From assembly GCA_016212425.1 (NCBI GenBank), contig JACRGJ010000086.1, positions 1-64,000 of the forward strand: a stretch of DNA of 64,000 bases, in the 5' to 3' direction. The stretch comes from Micrococcales bacterium. Its GTDB lineage: Bacteria > Actinomycetota > Actinomycetes > Actinomycetales > Microbacteriaceae. The notes beneath the pieces were generated by a model, which did not search any database, was not told where the DNA came from, and worked only from the letters and a program-made list of their open reading frames with translations. The translations under genes and the position numbers were made by a program. Positions 25,115 through 34,137 of the stretch are shown here, piece after piece (the stretch's first letter is position 1; each line of letters begins with the position of its first letter).

Positions 25115-26293
25115 GTGGATCCGCGTCCTCGGGTGATCACCGCGCGGCAGAGTACCGACGTGGATGCGGATGTCCTGATCGTCGGTGCGGGCATCACGGG
25201 GCTCGGGCATGCCCTCGCGGCGATCGAGCGCGGACTCACCGTCACGGTGCTCGAGCGGGACGCCCGGGCGGTGGGGGCATCCGTCCGGAACTTCGGGCAC
25301 GCCTGCGTCACCGCCCAGACCGGCGAGCTGCTCGAGCTCGCCCTCTCGGCCCGGACGGTGTGGTTGCGCGCCGCGGCGGCCGCCGGCTTCACCGCGCGGG
25401 AGACCGGCGGCCTCGCCGTCGCCCGCAGCGCCGCGGAGTTGGCGGTGCTTGAGGAACTCGCGGGCGCGCGGGGCGAGCAGGTGCGGATGCTGACCGGGGA
25501 CGCCGTCCGCGCTCGACTCGGCGGCGGCGACCCGGCGATCCTGGGCGGCGGCGCACTCCGCGACGATCTCCGCATCGACCCGCGCGCGGCCGTCGCGGCA
25601 CTGGCGGCCTGGCTCGAGACGCAGCCGGGGGTGCGCATCCTCTGGAGGACGAGCTACCTGGGGTCCGAGGACGGCGTGGTCCGCACGAGCCGAGGGCGGG
25701 TGCGCGCCCGGCACGTGATCGTCTGCGCGGGTCACGATCTCGACCTGCTGCACCCCGAGCTAGCGGATGCGCACGAGGTGCGCCGCTGCGCGCTGCAGAT
25801 GGCGCTGGTGGCGCCGCCGCGGGAGCACCGGATCGAGCCGGCCGTGCTGACCGGCACCTCGATGCTCCGCTATCCCGCGTTCGCCGAGACCCGGGCGGCC
25901 GGGGCACTGCGCGCGGAGCTGACGGAGCGCCGGCCCGACCTGGTCGGCATCGGGGCGAACGTCATGTTCACCCAGCGGCCGGACGGCTCGCTCATCGTCG
26001 GCGACAGCCACGCGTACGACCTCGCGCATCCGCCCTTCCTCGACGAGACGACCAGCCAGACCCTGCTTGCGGAGATCGCCCGGATTCTCGACGTGCCCGG
26101 CCTGCGGGTGCTTCAGCGCTGGCAGGGCGTCTACGCCTCCAGCGCCCGGCAGCCCTTCCTGGTCGCGCATCCGCAGCCCGGCCTCACCGTCGTCACGATC
26201 AGCTCCGGCGTGGGCATGACCATCGCCCTGGGGCTGGCCCAGCGGGTGCTCGACGAGCTCGGCGCCGGAACCCTGGCGGCATCCGGAGCCTGA
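25115..26293 (+). CDS. HpnW-type FAD-dependent oxidoreductase (TIGR03364)
   Basis: A 392-residue DAO-fold flavoenzyme. DVLIVGAGITGLGHALAAIERG is the FAD site, with SVRNFGHA near residue 66 and ISSGVGMTIALGLAQ at the C-terminus. The TIGR03364 family is known to occur beside phosphonatase-like hydrolases and is thought to oxidatively remove the amino group of an aminophosphonate related to 2-aminoethylphosphonate, producing an aldehyde for the hydrolase. Here it is exactly so placed, divergent from that hydrolase and upstream of an ABC importer. Alternative GTG starts at 25133 and 25160 give shorter proteins. Confidence 0.85.
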   Translation: MDPRPRVITARQSTDVDADVLIVGAGITGLGHALAAIERGLTVTVLERDARAVGASVRNFGHACVTAQTGELLELALSARTVWLRAAAAAGFTARETGGLAVARSAAELAVLEELAGARGEQVRMLTGDAVRARLGGGDPAILGGGALRDDLRIDPRAAVAALAAWLETQPGVRILWRTSYLGSEDGVVRTSRGRVRARHVIVCAGHDLDLLHPELADAHEVRRCALQMALVAPPREHRIEPAVLTGTSMLRYPAFAETRAAGALRAELTERRPDLVGIGANVMFTQRPDGSLIVGDSHAYDLAHPPFLDETTSQTLLAEIARILDVPGLRVLQRWQGVYASSARQPFLVAHPQPGLTVVTISSGVGMTIALGLAQRVLDELGAGTLAASGA

Positions 26294-26324
26294 CCTCGGC
26301 CGGGATCCGTGTGCCCTCGGTTCG

Positions 26325-26340
26325 TCACCCCGCGTTCACC
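26325..26340 (+). promoter_or_regulatory. PHO-box-like 11-bp direct repeat (site 2)
   Basis: tcacc occurs at 26325-26329 and again 11 bp later at 26336-26340, inside cgtcaccccgcgttcacc. It lies in the 159-bp spacer upstream of the substrate-binding protein gene, so the importer may have its own phosphate-regulated promoter. Confidence 0.5.
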
Positions 26341-26452
26341 TGCTGCTTGCCGCCGTGACATCGGGAGGGCCGATGCTTCGGCTGTCGCACCCCCGGCGAC
26401 CATCGGTCTCACCACAGCGAGACGGCCGGCGGATGCGGAACAGGATCCCCGC

Positions 26453-27601
26453 ATGAAGACCCGCTCCCTCGCGTCGGTCGCGCTCGTCGCCGCGCTCGCC
26501 GCGTCGCTCGCCGCGTGCTCCTCCGGAAGCCCCGCCAGCAAGAACTCCGGCACCCTCAGCCCTGCGAAGGCGAAGACCGCCACCAGCGCCGAGGCATTCG
26601 GCGGCATGGACGGCCTGGTGAAGGCGGCCAACGCGGAGGGCCAGCTGAACGTCATCACCCTGCCGCCGAGCTGGGCCAACTACGGCAAGATCATCGCCGG
26701 CTTCCAGAAGAAGTACCCGAAGATCAAGATCAACTCCGCCAACCCGGACGGCTCGAGCGCCGACGAGGTCGCCGCGGCCAAGTCGCTCAAGGGACAGTCG
26801 ACGGCGCCGGACGTGTTCGACATCGGCACCGCGGTGCTGCAGCAGAACCTCGACCTGGTCGCCCCCTACAAGGTGATGAACTGGGCCGACATCCCCGCCG
26901 ACTTCAAGGACCCGGCCGGCAAGTGGTACTACGACTACACCGGCCTCATGTCGATCGGCTACGACAGCTCCGTGATCAAGAAGGCGCCGACGAAGCTGGA
27001 TGACCTGCTCGGCGCCGACTACAAGGGGCGCGTCGCCATCAAGGGCGATCCGACTCAGGCGAACGAGGCAGCCAGCGCGGTCTACCTCGCGGCGCTGCAG
27101 TCCGGGGGCTCGGCCGACGACGTGTCGAAGGGGATCGACTGGTTCGGCAAGCTGAAGAAGGCGGGCAACTTCCTCGCCGTCACCCCGACCCAGGCGACCG
27201 TCCAGTCGGGCGAGACCCCGGTCGTCGTGCAGTGGAGCTTCAACAACGTGGCCTGGGGTGCAGCGGGCGGCGACGCCGGCAATCCCAACTTCAAGACCGT
27301 GGTGTTGAAGGGCAAGGCGCTCGGCAGCTACTACAACCAGGCGATCAACGCGGATGCTCCCAACCCGGCGGCCGCGCGCCTGTGGGAGGAGTACATCTAC
27401 TCGCCCGAGGCGCAGAACCTGTACTACGCCGCGGGGGCATTCCCCGCTACCCTCGCCGCCATGGAGAAGGCGGGCACCGTCGATAAGGCCACGCAGAAGA
27501 GCGTCGGCTCCGCGCCGAGCGAACTCATCCAGCTGAGCGCCGACCAGGCGACCGCGGCCGGGCAGCTGCTCTCGCAGAAGTGGGCCGCGACGGTCAGCTG
27601 A
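26453..27601 (+). CDS. ABC transporter substrate-binding lipoprotein (aminophosphonate type)
   Basis: A 382-residue extracellular solute-binding protein. It has a lipoprotein signal peptide with LAAC box (Cys22) followed by a Ser/Gly-rich linker. The body resembles the spermidine/putrescine-iron-phosphonate binding group: LNVITLPPSWANYGKIIAGF near residue 62, then VFDIGTAVLQQNL, and QAINADAPNPAAARLWEEYIYS near the end. The family includes 2-aminoethylphosphonate binders (PhnS-like). It is the first gene of the importer set. The ligand is inferred from neighbours. Confidence 0.87.
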   Translation: MKTRSLASVALVAALAASLAACSSGSPASKNSGTLSPAKAKTATSAEAFGGMDGLVKAANAEGQLNVITLPPSWANYGKIIAGFQKKYPKIKINSANPDGSSADEVAAAKSLKGQSTAPDVFDIGTAVLQQNLDLVAPYKVMNWADIPADFKDPAGKWYYDYTGLMSIGYDSSVIKKAPTKLDDLLGADYKGRVAIKGDPTQANEAASAVYLAALQSGGSADDVSKGIDWFGKLKKAGNFLAVTPTQATVQSGETPVVVQWSFNNVAWGAAGGDAGNPNFKTVVLKGKALGSYYNQAINADAPNPAAARLWEEYIYSPEAQNLYYAAGAFPATLAAMEKAGTVDKATQKSVGSAPSELIQLSADQATAAGQLLSQKWAATVS

Positions 27602-27622
27602 CCGCGCGCATCCGGATCCCGC

Positions 27623-28588
27623 ATGACCACGATCGCCTCCGGCCGCCCCGCCGCCGCGCCCGGCGGCGAGAGCGGCGCGACGAGCGGGGTCTCGCACGGC
27701 GCCGGGGACATCGTTCCCCGGCGCCGTGGCGCGGCCTGGCTGGGTCTCGTGCCCTTCACCGCCTACGTGGTCATGTTCCTCGGGATCCCCACGGTGGTGG
27801 CGGCGGCGAGCGGCTTCTTCACCGCCGACGGCGCGTTCACGCTGCAGAATTTCTCGGCCCTCGGCAACGAGGTGATCCTCAAGAGCTTCGGCAATTCGGT
27901 CCTGATCTCCGCGATCACCGCCGCCATCGGCGCGGTCTGCGGCGCCGCCATCTGCTACGCCCTCCTCGGCACGAAGCCGGATGGCGTGCTGCGCACGGTC
28001 GTGGACTCCGCCTCCAGCGTGCTCGCCCAGTTCGGCGGAGTGATGCTCGCCTTCGCGTTCATCGCCACGATCGGCGCGACCGGTCTGATCACCAAGGCCC
28101 TGGTGCAGGCCGGATGGGCCCAGAACCCGCTCAACGACTTCGGCGGCAACGGCATCCTGATCTACCAGTCCGCGGGTCTCATGGTCGTTTACCTCTACTT
28201 CCAGGTACCCCTCATGGTGCTCACCTTCCTGCCCGCGATGGAGGGTCTGCGGCCCACCTGGGCCGAGGCGAACGCCACCCTCGGCGGCACGCGATGGAGT
28301 TTCTGGTGGCGGATCGGCGCGCCGGTGCTGGCCCCGTCGTTCCTCGGCAGCACGATCCTGCTCTTCGCCAACTCCTTCTCCTCCTACGCCACCGCCGCCG
28401 CGCTCGTCGTGCAGGGGAACGTGATCGTGCCGCTCGCGATCCGGCAGAACCTCACCAGCGAGACGATCGTCGGCACCTCGAACGTCGCCGGGGTGCTCGC
28501 GCTCGGGATGGTCCTCGTGATGGCCGTGATGATGACCCTCTACGCGCTGCTGCAGCGCCGGGCCGACCGGTGGCGGGTCGCGCGATGA
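27623..28588 (+). CDS. ABC transporter permease 1 (aminophosphonate importer)
   Basis: A 321-residue inner-membrane permease with about 6 membrane segments after a 45-residue cytoplasmic Pro/Gly/Arg tail. The EAA loop reads EANATLGGTRWSFWWRIGAPVLAPS near residue 215, the contact point for the ATPase. It belongs to the PotB/PhnU-like group. The stop overlaps the next ATG (ATGA), so subunit production is coupled. Confidence 0.9.
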   Translation: MTTIASGRPAAAPGGESGATSGVSHGAGDIVPRRRGAAWLGLVPFTAYVVMFLGIPTVVAAASGFFTADGAFTLQNFSALGNEVILKSFGNSVLISAITAAIGAVCGAAICYALLGTKPDGVLRTVVDSASSVLAQFGGVMLAFAFIATIGATGLITKALVQAGWAQNPLNDFGGNGILIYQSAGLMVVYLYFQVPLMVLTFLPAMEGLRPTWAEANATLGGTRWSFWWRIGAPVLAPSFLGSTILLFANSFSSYATAAALVVQGNVIVPLAIRQNLTSETIVGTSNVAGVLALGMVLVMAVMMTLYALLQRRADRWRVAR

Positions 28589-29487
28589 GCGTCGCGAACG
28601 CCCCGGCGCAGAACGAGCTGGCGCGCGAGATCGTAAACCCGCTGCCGCGGGGCCGGATGCCGCGGGTCGGGATTGCGCCCGGACCCGCCGCCCGGGGGGT
28701 CATCCTGGGGCTGGCCGCGCTGTTCTTCCTCGTCCCCCTGATCGGGCTGGCCGAGTTCTCGCTCCGGGTCGGGCAGCCGGTGGACGGCCGCCAGGCGTAC
28801 GGCTTCCTGCACGTGGCGGAGCTCTTCGCCCCCGCGACCGCGGGCGCCTACCAGCTGCTCTTCGACGGCATCGGCAACTCGCTGCTGCTGTGCGTCCTGA
28901 CGATCGCCATCGTGCTGCTCCTGCTGCTGCCGGCGATGATCCTCAGCCACCTGCGCTACCCGCGGGTGAAGCGGGTGCTCGAGTTCGTCTGCCTGCTGCC
29001 GATCACGGTGCCCACGATCGTGCTCGTGGTCGGCTTCGTGCCGGTGTACTCCGTCGTCGCCCAGCTCTTCGGCAGCCCGCCGTGGACCCTCGCCTTCGCC
29101 ATCGGGGTGATCGTCCTCCCCTTCGCCTACCGCCCGATCGCCGCGAACATGGGCGCGGTCGAGCTGCATGTGCTCACGGAGGCGAGCCGGTCGCTGGGGG
29201 CGTCGTGGGGCGCCACCCTGGCGCGGATCATCCTGCCGAACCTCCGCCGCGGCATCTTCGCCGCCGCCTTCATCACCATCGCGGTGGTGCTCGGCGAGTA
29301 CACCATCGCCTCGTTCCTCGCCCAGAACACCTTCCAGACCGCCCTGGTGCTGCTGCAGCGCACCGACCCCTACGTCGCGACGATCTTCTCGCTCCTGGCC
29401 ATCATGCTCGGGATCGTGCTGCTCATCGTCATCGGCCGCGTCGGAGCGGCCCGCCCCGGCACCCGAGCATCCAGGAGGATCCGATGA
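28585..29487 (+). CDS. ABC transporter permease 2 (aminophosphonate importer)
   Basis: A 300-residue partner permease with about 6 membrane segments. The EAA loop is EASRSLGASWGATLARIILPNLRRG near residue 195. The PotC/PhnV-like group fits. Both ends overlap their neighbours by 4 bp (ATGA), making a tight operon with the other importer genes. Confidence 0.9.
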   Translation: MSVANAPAQNELAREIVNPLPRGRMPRVGIAPGPAARGVILGLAALFFLVPLIGLAEFSLRVGQPVDGRQAYGFLHVAELFAPATAGAYQLLFDGIGNSLLLCVLTIAIVLLLLLPAMILSHLRYPRVKRVLEFVCLLPITVPTIVLVVGFVPVYSVVAQLFGSPPWTLAFAIGVIVLPFAYRPIAANMGAVELHVLTEASRSLGASWGATLARIILPNLRRGIFAAAFITIAVVLGEYTIASFLAQNTFQTALVLLQRTDPYVATIFSLLAIMLGIVLLIVIGRVGAARPGTRASRRIR

Positions 29488-30566
29488 GCACCATCCAGCG
29501 CGCCACCCCGGTCACCGCGGCGCTGGCGCCCGACCAGGGCTCCGGCGTCGAGCTGCGCGGCGTCGTCAAGGACTACGCGGGGCATCGCGCCCTCACCGGG
29601 GTGAACCTGCACATGGCGCCGGGGGAGTTCGTGGCCCTGCTCGGCCCTTCCGGCTGCGGCAAGACCACGGTCCTGCGCGCGCTGTCGGGACTGGAGACGA
29701 TCACCGCCGGGCGCATCCTGATCGACGGACGCGATGTCGCGCGGGTCCCGGTGAACAAGCGCGACATCGGGATGGTGTTCCAGTCCTACTCGCTGTTCCC
29801 GCACATGAGCGCGCAGCAGAACGTCGAGTACGGGCTGGCCATGCGCCGGGTCGACCGGGTCACCCGGCGGCAGCGCGCCGCCGACGCGCTGGAGCTGGTC
29901 GGCCTGGGTCGGCTCGGCGAGCGGTACGCGCATCAGCTCTCCGGCGGGCAGCAGCAGCGCGTCGCGCTCGCCCGCGCCCTGGTCACCCGCCCGAAGGTGC
30001 TGCTGCTGGACGAGCCGCTGTCCGCCCTCGACGCGAAGGTGCGGGTGCAGCTGCGGGACGAGATCCGCCGCATCCAGACCGAGCTCGGCATCACCACGCT
30101 GTTCGTCACCCACGACCAGGAGGAGGCGCTGGCCGTGGCCGATCGCGTCGCGGTGATGCGCGAGGGCAACATCGAGCAGATCGGCTCGCCGGAGGATCTC
30201 TACACCCGCCCCGCCACCGCGTTCGTCGCGACCTTCGTCGGCCTCTCCAACGCGGTCGACGCCGAGCTCTCGGGCGACACCGTCACGGTCCTCGGCCAGC
30301 GGCTGCCGCGGCTCGGAACCGGGCCGGCGGACGGGCCGGTGATCGCCTACGTGCGTCCGGAGGACATCCTGCTCGCCAGTTCCGGGATCCCCGCCACGGT
30401 GGTCGTCTCAAGCTTCCTCGGCTCGCTGCGCCGGACCCAGGTGCGTCTGGAGGACGGGTCCCTCTTGCACGTCCAGCACGAGGTCGGCGTCGCCCCGGCA
30501 CCCGGCGAGAACGTGCACCTCGCCCTCGCGGCACGGCCCGTGGCCACGGCTCCGCGGCACGCCTGA
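29484..30566 (+). CDS. ABC transporter ATP-binding protein (aminophosphonate importer)
   Basis: A 360-residue cytosolic ATPase of the importer. Walker A is GPSGCGKTT near residue 54, the Q-loop VFQSYSLFPHM near 95, the signature LSGGQQQRVALARAL near 150, and Walker B VLLLDEPLSALD near 170. The switch histidine is in FVTHDQEEAL. The C-terminal TOBE-like region (about 260-360) matches the PotA/PhnT group. AGGAGGATCC precedes the ATG. It closes the importer operon. Confidence 0.93.
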   Translation: MSTIQRATPVTAALAPDQGSGVELRGVVKDYAGHRALTGVNLHMAPGEFVALLGPSGCGKTTVLRALSGLETITAGRILIDGRDVARVPVNKRDIGMVFQSYSLFPHMSAQQNVEYGLAMRRVDRVTRRQRAADALELVGLGRLGERYAHQLSGGQQQRVALARALVTRPKVLLLDEPLSALDAKVRVQLRDEIRRIQTELGITTLFVTHDQEEALAVADRVAVMREGNIEQIGSPEDLYTRPATAFVATFVGLSNAVDAELSGDTVTVLGQRLPRLGTGPADGPVIAYVRPEDILLASSGIPATVVVSSFLGSLRRTQVRLEDGSLLHVQHEVGVAPAPGENVHLALAARPVATAPRHA

Positions 30567-30608
30567 TCGGCACCCGCCCGGCCCCGGAACGGCCAGGAGA
30601 GACGCGCC

Positions 30609-30614
30609 TACACT
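30609..30614 (+). promoter_or_regulatory. -10 box of a leaderless promoter for the AI-2E family gene
   Basis: tacact lies 6 nt before the ATG at 30621. Confidence 0.5.
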
Positions 30615-30620
30615 TGCCCG

Positions 30621-31781
30621 ATGGGCATATTCCGCTCTCGGGATGAACGCACGAACGAGGCGCTGGTCCGCGAGACCCTCGACTCGGTCAGCCCGGGGAT
30701 GCGCATCGCCGCGGCCTGGTCGTGGCGGGTCCTCGTCGTGGCGGCGGCGCTCACCCTGGTCGGATTCCTCATCATCCAGCTGCGCCTCATCGCGGTGCCG
30801 TTCTTCGTCGCGGTCGTCCTCTCGGCGCTCCTCGTCCCCTTCGCCCGGTGGCTGCAGAGCAAGGGCTTACCGAAGGGCCTCACGGTCGCCGCCGCGATGG
30901 CCGCCCTGCTCATCGTCGTGGGCGGTCTGCTCACGCTCGTCGTCGTCCAGGTCCGCAACGGCATCCCGGATCTGCAGAAGCAGACCCGCGGGCGCATCGC
31001 CGACCTGACCGACTGGCTGGGCGGCGAGCCGTTCAACCTCAGCACGGCCGACATCAACGGCTACCTCGACGATCTGTGGAGCGGCATCCAGCGCGACTCC
31101 TCGGGTCTCGTGACGGGTGCCCTGAACATCGGCTCGACCGCGGCGCATGTGCTCGCCGGCGTGCTCATCGTCCTGTTCTCGACGATCTTCATCCTCATCG
31201 ACGGGCGCCGCATCTTCACCTGGGTCGTCCGGCTGTTCCCCCGCCGGGCGCGGCCCGCGGTCTCCGGGGCCGGGCAGGCGGGCTGGTCGACGCTCACCCG
31301 CTTCGTCAAGGTGCAGATCTTTGTCGCCTTCGTGGATGCGGTCGGCATCGGGCTGGGAGCGTTCATCATCGGACTCTTCTTCTCCGGCGGATTCCCGCTG
31401 GTGCTGCCGATCGCGGTGCTGGTGTTCCTCGGTTCGTTCATCCCGGTGGTCGGTGCGGTGCTCACGGGGGCGCTCGCGGTGTTCGTCGCGCTGGTGTTCC
31501 TCGGGCCGCTCCCGGCCGTCGTCATGCTCGGCGTGGTGATCCTGGTGCAGCAGATCGAAGGGCATGTCCTGCAGCCCTTCGTGATGGGCACCGCGGTGAA
31601 GGTGCATCCGCTCGCCGTCGTGCTCGGCGTCGCCGGGCTCGGTTTCCTGGGCGGCATCGCGGGTGCCTTCTTCGCGGTGCCCATCCTCGCCATGGTCAAC
31701 GTCATGGTGGGCTACGTCGCTCGGGGAGAATGGCGGGTGAACCCGCATCCCGATGAGAAGGACGTCAGCTCGGATGTCTGA
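30621..31781 (+). CDS. AI-2E family transporter (permease)
   Basis: A 386-residue membrane protein with about 7-8 segments. Family features are the paired N-terminal helices (LVGFLIIQLRLIAVPFFVAVVLSALLVPF, described here in pieces), a central extracytoplasmic helical domain (about 105-165), and the C-terminal block LVQQIEGHVLQPFVMGTAVKVHP. Members export AI-2 or exchange Na+/H+; which applies here cannot be read from sequence. Its stop overlaps the ilvA start by 8 bp. Confidence 0.9.
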   Translation: MGIFRSRDERTNEALVRETLDSVSPGMRIAAAWSWRVLVVAAALTLVGFLIIQLRLIAVPFFVAVVLSALLVPFARWLQSKGLPKGLTVAAAMAALLIVVGGLLTLVVVQVRNGIPDLQKQTRGRIADLTDWLGGEPFNLSTADINGYLDDLWSGIQRDSSGLVTGALNIGSTAAHVLAGVLIVLFSTIFILIDGRRIFTWVVRLFPRRARPAVSGAGQAGWSTLTRFVKVQIFVAFVDAVGIGLGAFIIGLFFSGGFPLVLPIAVLVFLGSFIPVVGAVLTGALAVFVALVFLGPLPAVVMLGVVILVQQIEGHVLQPFVMGTAVKVHPLAVVLGVAGLGFLGGIAGAFFAVPILAMVNVMVGYVARGEWRVNPHPDEKDVSSDV

Positions 31782-33045
31782 CCCCCACGCCACGACCCTT
31801 TCCGACGCGCCGCCGCCCCTTCCCGGGCCGACCCTCGCCGATATCGAGGACGCCGCGCGCACGCTCGACGGAGTGATCCTGTCGACGCCGATGGAGCCCT
31901 CGAGCTATCTCTCCGGCGTCGTGGGGCATCCGGTGCACCTCAAGGCGGAGACGCTGCAGCGCACCGGGTCGTACAAGATCCGCGGGGCCTACACCCGGCT
32001 GGCGCGATTGACGGCCGAGGAGCGCGCGCGCGGCGTGGTCGCCGCGTCCGCCGGGAACCACGCGCAGGGGGTCGCCCTCGCCGCGCGCGAGCTGGGCATC
32101 CGCGCCACGATCTTCATGCCCGTCGGCGTCGCGCTGCCCAAGCTGACCGCCACCCGCAACTACGGGGCCGAGGTCGTGCTGCACGGAACCTTCGTCGACG
32201 AGGCACTCGAGGCCGCGGCCGAGTTCTCCGAGCGCACCGGCGCCATCATCATCCCGCCCTTCGATCACGTGGACACCGTCGCCGGCCAGGGCACTCTGGC
32301 GCTCGAGATCCTCGAGCAGTGCCCGGATGTCGAGCACGTGGTGATCCCGGTGGGCGGCGGCGGTCTCATCTCCGGGGTGGCCAGCGCCTTCGCTCAGCTC
32401 GAGGGGCGGATCGGCCGGCGGGTCAAGGTGCACGGCGTGCAGCCGGAGAACGCGGCCTGGTACCGGCCCTCGATGGCCGCCGGACGCCCGGTCGCCGTGC
32501 AGACGACGCCGACCATCGCCGACGGCACCTGGGTCTCCCGCCCGGGGGAGCTGAACTTCGCGATCATCCGCGAGACGGTCGAGGACGTGGTGGAGGTGCC
32601 CGACGACGACACCGCCCGGGCGCTCGTGGTGCTGCTGGAACGCGCGAAGCTCGTGGTGGAGCCCTCGGGGGCGATGGGCGTGGCCGCGATGATCAGCGGA
32701 CGTCTCACCCTCGACGGCCCCACGGTCATCGTGCTCTCCGGGGCGAACATCGACCCGATGATCATGGAGCGGGTCATCAGTCGCGGGCTCGCCGCGTCGG
32801 CGCGCTACCTCGGGGTGACGATTCCGCTGCCGGATCGGCCGGGACAGCTGGCGCGGATCTCCCAGCTCATCGCCGATGCGCATGCGAACGTCGTGGAGGT
32901 GCTCCACACCCGGCACGGCTACGGGCTGCAGATCGGCGAGGTGGAGATCGACATCCACATGGAGACCCGCGGCGCGGAGCACGCCGCACTGGTGCTCGAC
33001 ACCCTCCGCCGCGCCGGCTACGACCCCCGGGTCGACGACCGCTGA
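31774..33045 (+). CDS. ilvA: Threonine ammonia-lyase (threonine deaminase)
   Basis: Converts threonine to 2-oxobutyrate and ammonia, the first step towards isoleucine, or catabolic. A 423-residue fold type II PLP enzyme: the PLP lysine is Lys68 in TGSYKIRGAY, and the glycine-rich phosphate loop is VGGGGLISG near residue 190. An ACT-type regulatory domain (PLPDRPGQLARISQLI onward, about 348-423) follows. One ACT-like domain fits the short form. The ATG at 31774 overlaps the upstream gene, so the two are co-translated. Confidence 0.92.
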   Translation: MSDPHATTLSDAPPPLPGPTLADIEDAARTLDGVILSTPMEPSSYLSGVVGHPVHLKAETLQRTGSYKIRGAYTRLARLTAEERARGVVAASAGNHAQGVALAARELGIRATIFMPVGVALPKLTATRNYGAEVVLHGTFVDEALEAAAEFSERTGAIIIPPFDHVDTVAGQGTLALEILEQCPDVEHVVIPVGGGGLISGVASAFAQLEGRIGRRVKVHGVQPENAAWYRPSMAAGRPVAVQTTPTIADGTWVSRPGELNFAIIRETVEDVVEVPDDDTARALVVLLERAKLVVEPSGAMGVAAMISGRLTLDGPTVIVLSGANIDPMIMERVISRGLAASARYLGVTIPLPDRPGQLARISQLIADAHANVVEVLHTRHGYGLQIGEVEIDIHMETRGAEHAALVLDTLRRAGYDPRVDDR

Positions 33046-33063
33046 GTTCGCCGGTGCGGCCGA

Positions 33064-33552
33064 TCAGCCCTGGTAGGTCTCCACCTTCTCGACCTCGACG
33101 GCGATATCGCGGCCGTTCGGCGCGGTGTACTGCGTCTTCTCGCCCACCTTGAGACCGAGGATCGCCTCGCCGAGCGGACTCGTCGCGGGGAAGACGTCGA
33201 TGTCGCTGTCGGAGATCTCGCGGCTGCCGAGCAGGAACCGGGTGGACTCGCCGGCGAGCGTCGCGGTGACCACCGTGCCGATCTCCACCACCCCGTGACT
33301 CCGGGGCGCCTCGCCGACGGTGGCGGTGCGCAGCAGTTCGGTGAGCTGGCGGATGCGGGCCTCCATCTTGCCCTGCTCGTCCTTGGCGGCGTGGTAGCCG
33401 CCGTTCTCGCGGAGGTCGCCCTCGGAGCGGGCCTCCTCGATCTTCTTCGCGATGTCGGTGCGGCCGGGGCCGGTCAGCTCGCCGAGCTCGGCGGACAGCC
33501 GATCGTAGGCCTCCTGGGTGAGCCAGGTCGTGGACGCGGTGACGTCGGTCAT
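33064..33552 (-). CDS. greA: Transcription elongation factor GreA
   Basis: Rescues backtracked RNA polymerase by stimulating transcript cleavage. A 162-residue protein of normal length: an N-terminal coiled coil with WLTQEAYDRLSAELGEL and the tip ARSEGDLRENGGYHAAKDEQ holding the acidic residues, then a C-terminal globular domain (SPLGEAILGLKVGEKTQY). AAGGAGTCCGC precedes the ATG. It is convergent with ilvA and followed upstream by a DUF4307 gene, a frequent actinobacterial order. Confidence 0.97.
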   Translation of the reverse strand: MTDVTASTTWLTQEAYDRLSAELGELTGPGRTDIAKKIEEARSEGDLRENGGYHAAKDEQGKMEARIRQLTELLRTATVGEAPRSHGVVEIGTVVTATLAGESTRFLLGSREISDSDIDVFPATSPLGEAILGLKVGEKTQYTAPNGRDIAVEVEKVETYQG

Positions 33553-33673
33553 GCGGACTCCTTCGCGATCGGAGCGGCGATGCCGTAGAACTCCGGTCAC
33601 ATGATCGAGACCGGCCGCGACGGGCCGGTCTTCCGGGCCGTCCGCGCTCACGCGGGCGAACGGTCGGGCCAGT

Positions 33674-34078
33674 CTAGGTCAGCCAGCAGCGGGAGATCAA
33701 TCCGCTCGCGGGCGGCTGGCTGGTCCTCACGGTGGTGCTGAACTGCCGGGTCCGCTGTGCGGAGGCGGGCCAGGACACGACCTTCCAGCCGATGATCGCG
33801 CTCGTATCGGACTTGGCCGCGACGGCGCATCCGATCGTCCGGCCCGGGGTCGCGGTGACCTCGTAGCGCACCGTCGCGGAGTCGGGCGCGAGGCTGTACC
33901 CGAGGTCACGCTGGTCGATGGCGGGGTTCGGCGCGACGAGCCCCACCCAGACCACCCACAGCGCGCCGGCGGCCAGAAGCCCGGCGGCGACGCCGACGAT
34001 CCACAGGCGGATCAGGGCGCGTCGGCGCGGGGTGCGTCCGTACCGGACGTCCAGGCCCGGGGGCACCGTCGCGGTCAT
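33674..34078 (-). CDS. DUF4307 membrane protein
   Basis: A 134-residue protein of the DUF4307 family, function unknown. One membrane segment (LWIVGVAAGLLAAGALWVVWVGLV, residues about 24-47) follows a basic cytoplasmic N-terminus with RYGR. The extracytoplasmic part has two cysteines (TIGCAVAAK and SRCWLT) that could form a disulfide. It lies upstream of greA, as in many Actinobacteria. Confidence 0.88.
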   Translation of the reverse strand: MTATVPPGLDVRYGRTPRRRALIRLWIVGVAAGLLAAGALWVVWVGLVAPNPAIDQRDLGYSLAPDSATVRYEVTATPGRTIGCAVAAKSDTSAIIGWKVVSWPASAQRTRQFSTTVRTSQPPASGLISRCWLT

Positions 34079-34137
34079 CGCCCAGCTCCCTCTCGATTAC
34101 GCTGGCCCAGGCTAAACCCCGACACCTGAGGAGCCGC

